The notes below the pieces were generated by a model. The model worked only from the letters and a program-made list of their open reading frames with translations, had not been told where the DNA came from and did no database searches. Both the position numbers and the translations under genes were made by a program. 50,772 nt of DNA from Nitrospinaceae bacterium (lineage in GTDB: Bacteria > Nitrospinota > Nitrospinia > Nitrospinales > Nitrospinaceae): the NCBI GenBank assembly GCA_029261395.1, contig JAJDBJ010000009.1, positions 1-50,772 of the forward strand, written 5' to 3'. This document shows positions 48,563-50,772 of the stretch, in pieces. Position 1 is the stretch's first letter. Each line of letters starts with the position of its first letter.

Positions 48563-50772
48563 TTAAAAGGTGGATCCGAACCGTTTCAATTCATCCTTAA
48601 GTTGCAATAATTGCCTGACATTGGCTACCCGCTGTTGAGCGGATACCAGAGCTTTTTTGGCTGGACCTTCTTCTTTCAACTCCAGGTAGGCTCCGGCCAT
48701 TTCGAAATAAACCCGGAAGGATTCTGGCTGGAGGGAAGCCGCCTTGTTGAAAGCCTCTATCGCCTTCACTTGATTTCCCTGCGCTCTAAAAAACAAACCC
48801 TGCCCCAACCAGGTTTCAAATCTTTCTGGAAACTCTACCCTGAACTGGTCTAGCAGAGCTGTTGCCTTTTCCAATTGACGATCGGCAATTAAATTATCCA
48901 AATACTGAAACAGCCATTGAGGATGGCCGCTTTGCCCCAGAAAGTTTCCTATCATCGTGAGCACTTCACGCTCCAATTCATATCTCCCCGTATCATGAAA
49001 ATAATCCCTCATCGAATAAATCCATTCTCTCGGGTTATTGAGCCAGTCTATATCACGGCCGCTGTTCGGCCTTGAAAGCTCCGCTTCCAATAAGCTTTTA
49101 AATTCATCCCAGGACCGCTGATGTGAAACTTCATTATTCAAAAGTGAAGAATCTGAGGAGCTATAGCGTAGCAAAGCATTGCGATACGGTTGCCAACGGG
49201 AGGTAAACTTTGTCTGCTCGTACATAGTAAAATTCTGTTCCATGACTACCGGTGTTAACACATCATTTTTTTTAAGAAATTCCTGAGCATAGTCGGAGAT
49301 ACCCTCGAGTGATTTAAAATCATTCTTTTCTTCATCTGGTAAAAAAAGATTCGGATATCTTCTTGCCGTCAGCAAACCTGTGCGGTGCGGTGAAATGAGA
49401 TCCCACACCGTCACTGCCGTCACATCATCTCGGAGTCGACGCACATCCTGATTGTAGTTATAAAAAAACCAGGACATGCCGCTAACGAACACCGCGCGGT
49501 CGGGAAGGGTCAAGTACACCTGGCGCGTCATTGTTTCTGAAAGGTAGTTCCAGGAGTGATCCACCCTCGAATAATTTTTAAATGCCATCCAGGGAATGGT
49601 CAAACCGGTAGCCAGCAATAAAACTGTCCCCACCAATCCTGATCGATCCATTAAGCTGCCTGCGCCAGTATCATTTACAGAGCCATTGGCCGACCTTTTC
49701 CACCATGGTGTGTATAGGATCCAGTAAAGACCCAAAGCTGTGAACAGAGTGACGATGACATAGGAGGGCAAATACGCCTCACCCCTCCAGGATATAAAAA
49801 AGGCGGTGTTCGTCCCTACAATGACGGCACAAAAAACAAGAAAAGGCAGGTTCTTTCTAAAACATATCGCCGCACCCAGCAGAAATCCAATAACGGACAG
49901 CAGTGAAAGATTCTTGTCAATATCCCTTATGAAAGTAATTCCGATATGCTGGATTTTTGAAAACAGCCCCACAATCCAATTCCACGTCGACTGGGTGGCT
50001 TCTGCAACGGTAGATGAGGGAGCCGTGGCTTGATTTAAAACAGCAAAATGCGAATGGGCATCTTTCTGATCGGTGACATGAAACAAAAATCCCTGCAAAG
50101 TCTCCGGGTTGCCCCAATCAAAGGTGGGTTCCGTTAAGGAACGGATCGGCAGGTACATATAAACCGAAAACCCCAACAGAAAAAACAGGGCGCACAACGC
50201 AAGGTGTTTCCATCGGTCGCGCTGACACCAGAAAAAAAACAGTACCAGAATGGCGGGAAGGTAAAACGCCACCGTGCCGTGATTCCCGGCGCTCAATCCA
50301 TAAACCAGGGCCGCAGAATACAGATAACGGATGTCCTCCTTTTCTTTCCATTTCAATAGACTTAATATTACTAAAACTGTAAACAGCGTATGCAGAGTGT
50401 ACACTTCCGCCAGCATGGTATTGCCCCAAAAGGGAATACAAAAAGCCAGAAAACCGACGGGGATAAGCGCAGGCCATAAATACGAATCCGAATCCTCCGG
50501 CCCAGCCACCACTCTCAGTAGTGAGGCTGATGCCATGTAAAGGACCAATAAAGCCAGACAGCCCATCAAGCTGGAAAAGAGATTGACCTTGAAGGGAATC
50601 GACCCCATCGGGAAAAAAGTCACGGCCTTCACCATTAAATTGTAAATGGGAAATCCTGCCGGATGACTGATCCCCAGGGTAAACGCGGTATCGACCAACT
50701 CCGGCGTATCTCTATAGAAAATAGTTGGGGAAAGAGTGGATAAATATAAGAACCAGGCAAGGAACAAAAAAC
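48563..50772 (-). CDS. DUF2723 membrane protein with C-terminal TPRs (runs off the right edge)
   Basis: At least 735 residues; the frame is open to the window edge and the first visible candidate start is a TTG, so the true start is outside. The N-terminal half (YLSTLSPTIFYRDTPELVDTA, LGISHPAGFPIYNLMV) is the DUF2723 signature, a GT-C-related domain with about ten membrane helices and an Asp/Glu pair in the first loop. A soluble part (about 400-600) precedes two or more TPR units (about 625-700, WLGQGLFFRAQGNQVKAIEAF). Protein O-glycosylation has been proposed for relatives; here it is inferred only. Confidence 0.85.
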   Translation of the reverse strand, partial: FLFLAWFLYLSTLSPTIFYRDTPELVDTAFTLGISHPAGFPIYNLMVKAVTFFPMGSIPFKVNLFSSLMGCLALLVLYMASASLLRVVAGPEDSDSYLWPALIPVGFLAFCIPFWGNTMLAEVYTLHTLFTVLVILSLLKWKEKEDIRYLYSAALVYGLSAGNHGTVAFYLPAILVLFFFWCQRDRWKHLALCALFFLLGFSVYMYLPIRSLTEPTFDWGNPETLQGFLFHVTDQKDAHSHFAVLNQATAPSSTVAEATQSTWNWIVGLFSKIQHIGITFIRDIDKNLSLLSVIGFLLGAAICFRKNLPFLVFCAVIVGTNTAFFISWRGEAYLPSYVIVTLFTALGLYWILYTPWWKRSANGSVNDTGAGSLMDRSGLVGTVLLLATGLTIPWMAFKNYSRVDHSWNYLSETMTRQVYLTLPDRAVFVSGMSWFFYNYNQDVRRLRDDVTAVTVWDLISPHRTGLLTARRYPNLFLPDEEKNDFKSLEGISDYAQEFLKKNDVLTPVVMEQNFTMYEQTKFTSRWQPYRNALLRYSSSDSSLLNNEVSHQRSWDEFKSLLEAELSRPNSGRDIDWLNNPREWIYSMRDYFHDTGRYELEREVLTMIGNFLGQSGHPQWLFQYLDNLIADRQLEKATALLDQFRVEFPERFETWLGQGLFFRAQGNQVKAIEAFNKAASLQPESFRVYFEMAGAYLELKEEGPAKKALVSAQQRVANVRQLLQLKDELKRFGSTF

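Noticed and set aside
1-50772. Search by eye for tRNA, rRNA, CRISPR arrays, insertion sequences and phage genes
   Set aside because: No cloverleaf-like T-loop context, transposase, integrase or repeat array was seen; a covariance-model scan would be needed to be certain.

Overview
The window looks like a chromosomal segment of a marine nitrite oxidiser of the Nitrospinota (Nitrospina-like). The main evidence is the left edge: the minus strand of positions 1-513 reads as the first 171 residues of a nitrite oxidoreductase alpha subunit (NxrA). It has a twin-arginine signal and the cysteine-rich N-terminal Fe-S region typical of the periplasmic NXR clade shared by Nitrospina and Nitrospira. The species is not identified; the phylum is inferred from this gene and the generally Gram-negative gene content.

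Layout. (1) 1-6039: nxrA start, then two divergently oriented HisKA_3 kinase / NarL-type regulator pairs, which are candidate regulators of the neighbouring nitrite oxidation gene. (2) 6040-6816: decayed DNA with fragments of an nhaA antiporter gene, a DUF2231-like membrane gene and a repeated 3' gene end. (3) 6817-10201: a sigma-54 stress unit. It comprises an enhancer-binding protein gene with a degenerate receiver, a tandem 15-bp direct repeat, a -24/-12 promoter, and a four-gene run of three small coiled-coil proteins and a ferritin-like diiron protein. (4) 10415-11980: a SLOG-like protein, a Fur box followed by a strongly structured leader ending in a terminator, and a bacterioferritin homologue that has lost nearly all its metal ligands. 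(5) 12004-21572: mostly single housekeeping and accessory genes: a DksA-type zinc finger protein, HupE-like permease, ankyrin, PepSY-like and TPR lipoproteins, VOC protein, DoxX, cold shock protein, lipoprotein-anchored methyltransferase, YchJ, HDOD and DUF389 proteins.

(6) 21863-26582: an RND/MMPL exporter, a LolA-like periplasmic protein and an outer-membrane barrel protein, probably one envelope transport operon. (7) 26681-50772: an envelope glycosylation region with seven large GT-C-like or YfhO/DUF2723 integral membrane proteins, including a tandem triplet and a tandem pair of paralogues, plus a dolichyl-phosphate-mannose-synthase-like GT2. GT2 enzymes of this type make polyprenyl-phosphate sugars, which GT-C enzymes use as donors outside the membrane. 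Interspersed are mtnP-like and gamma-carbonic-anhydrase genes, a plsC/SGNH pair, and a nadB-ftsK-retropepsin run.

The best candidates for something undescribed are the Fur-controlled structured RNA or leader before the ligand-less bacterioferritin (11165-11980), the self-contained sigma-54 coiled-coil/ferritin unit, and the triplicated membrane glycosyltransferases with copied promoters. I saw no tRNA, rRNA, CRISPR array or intact insertion sequence.
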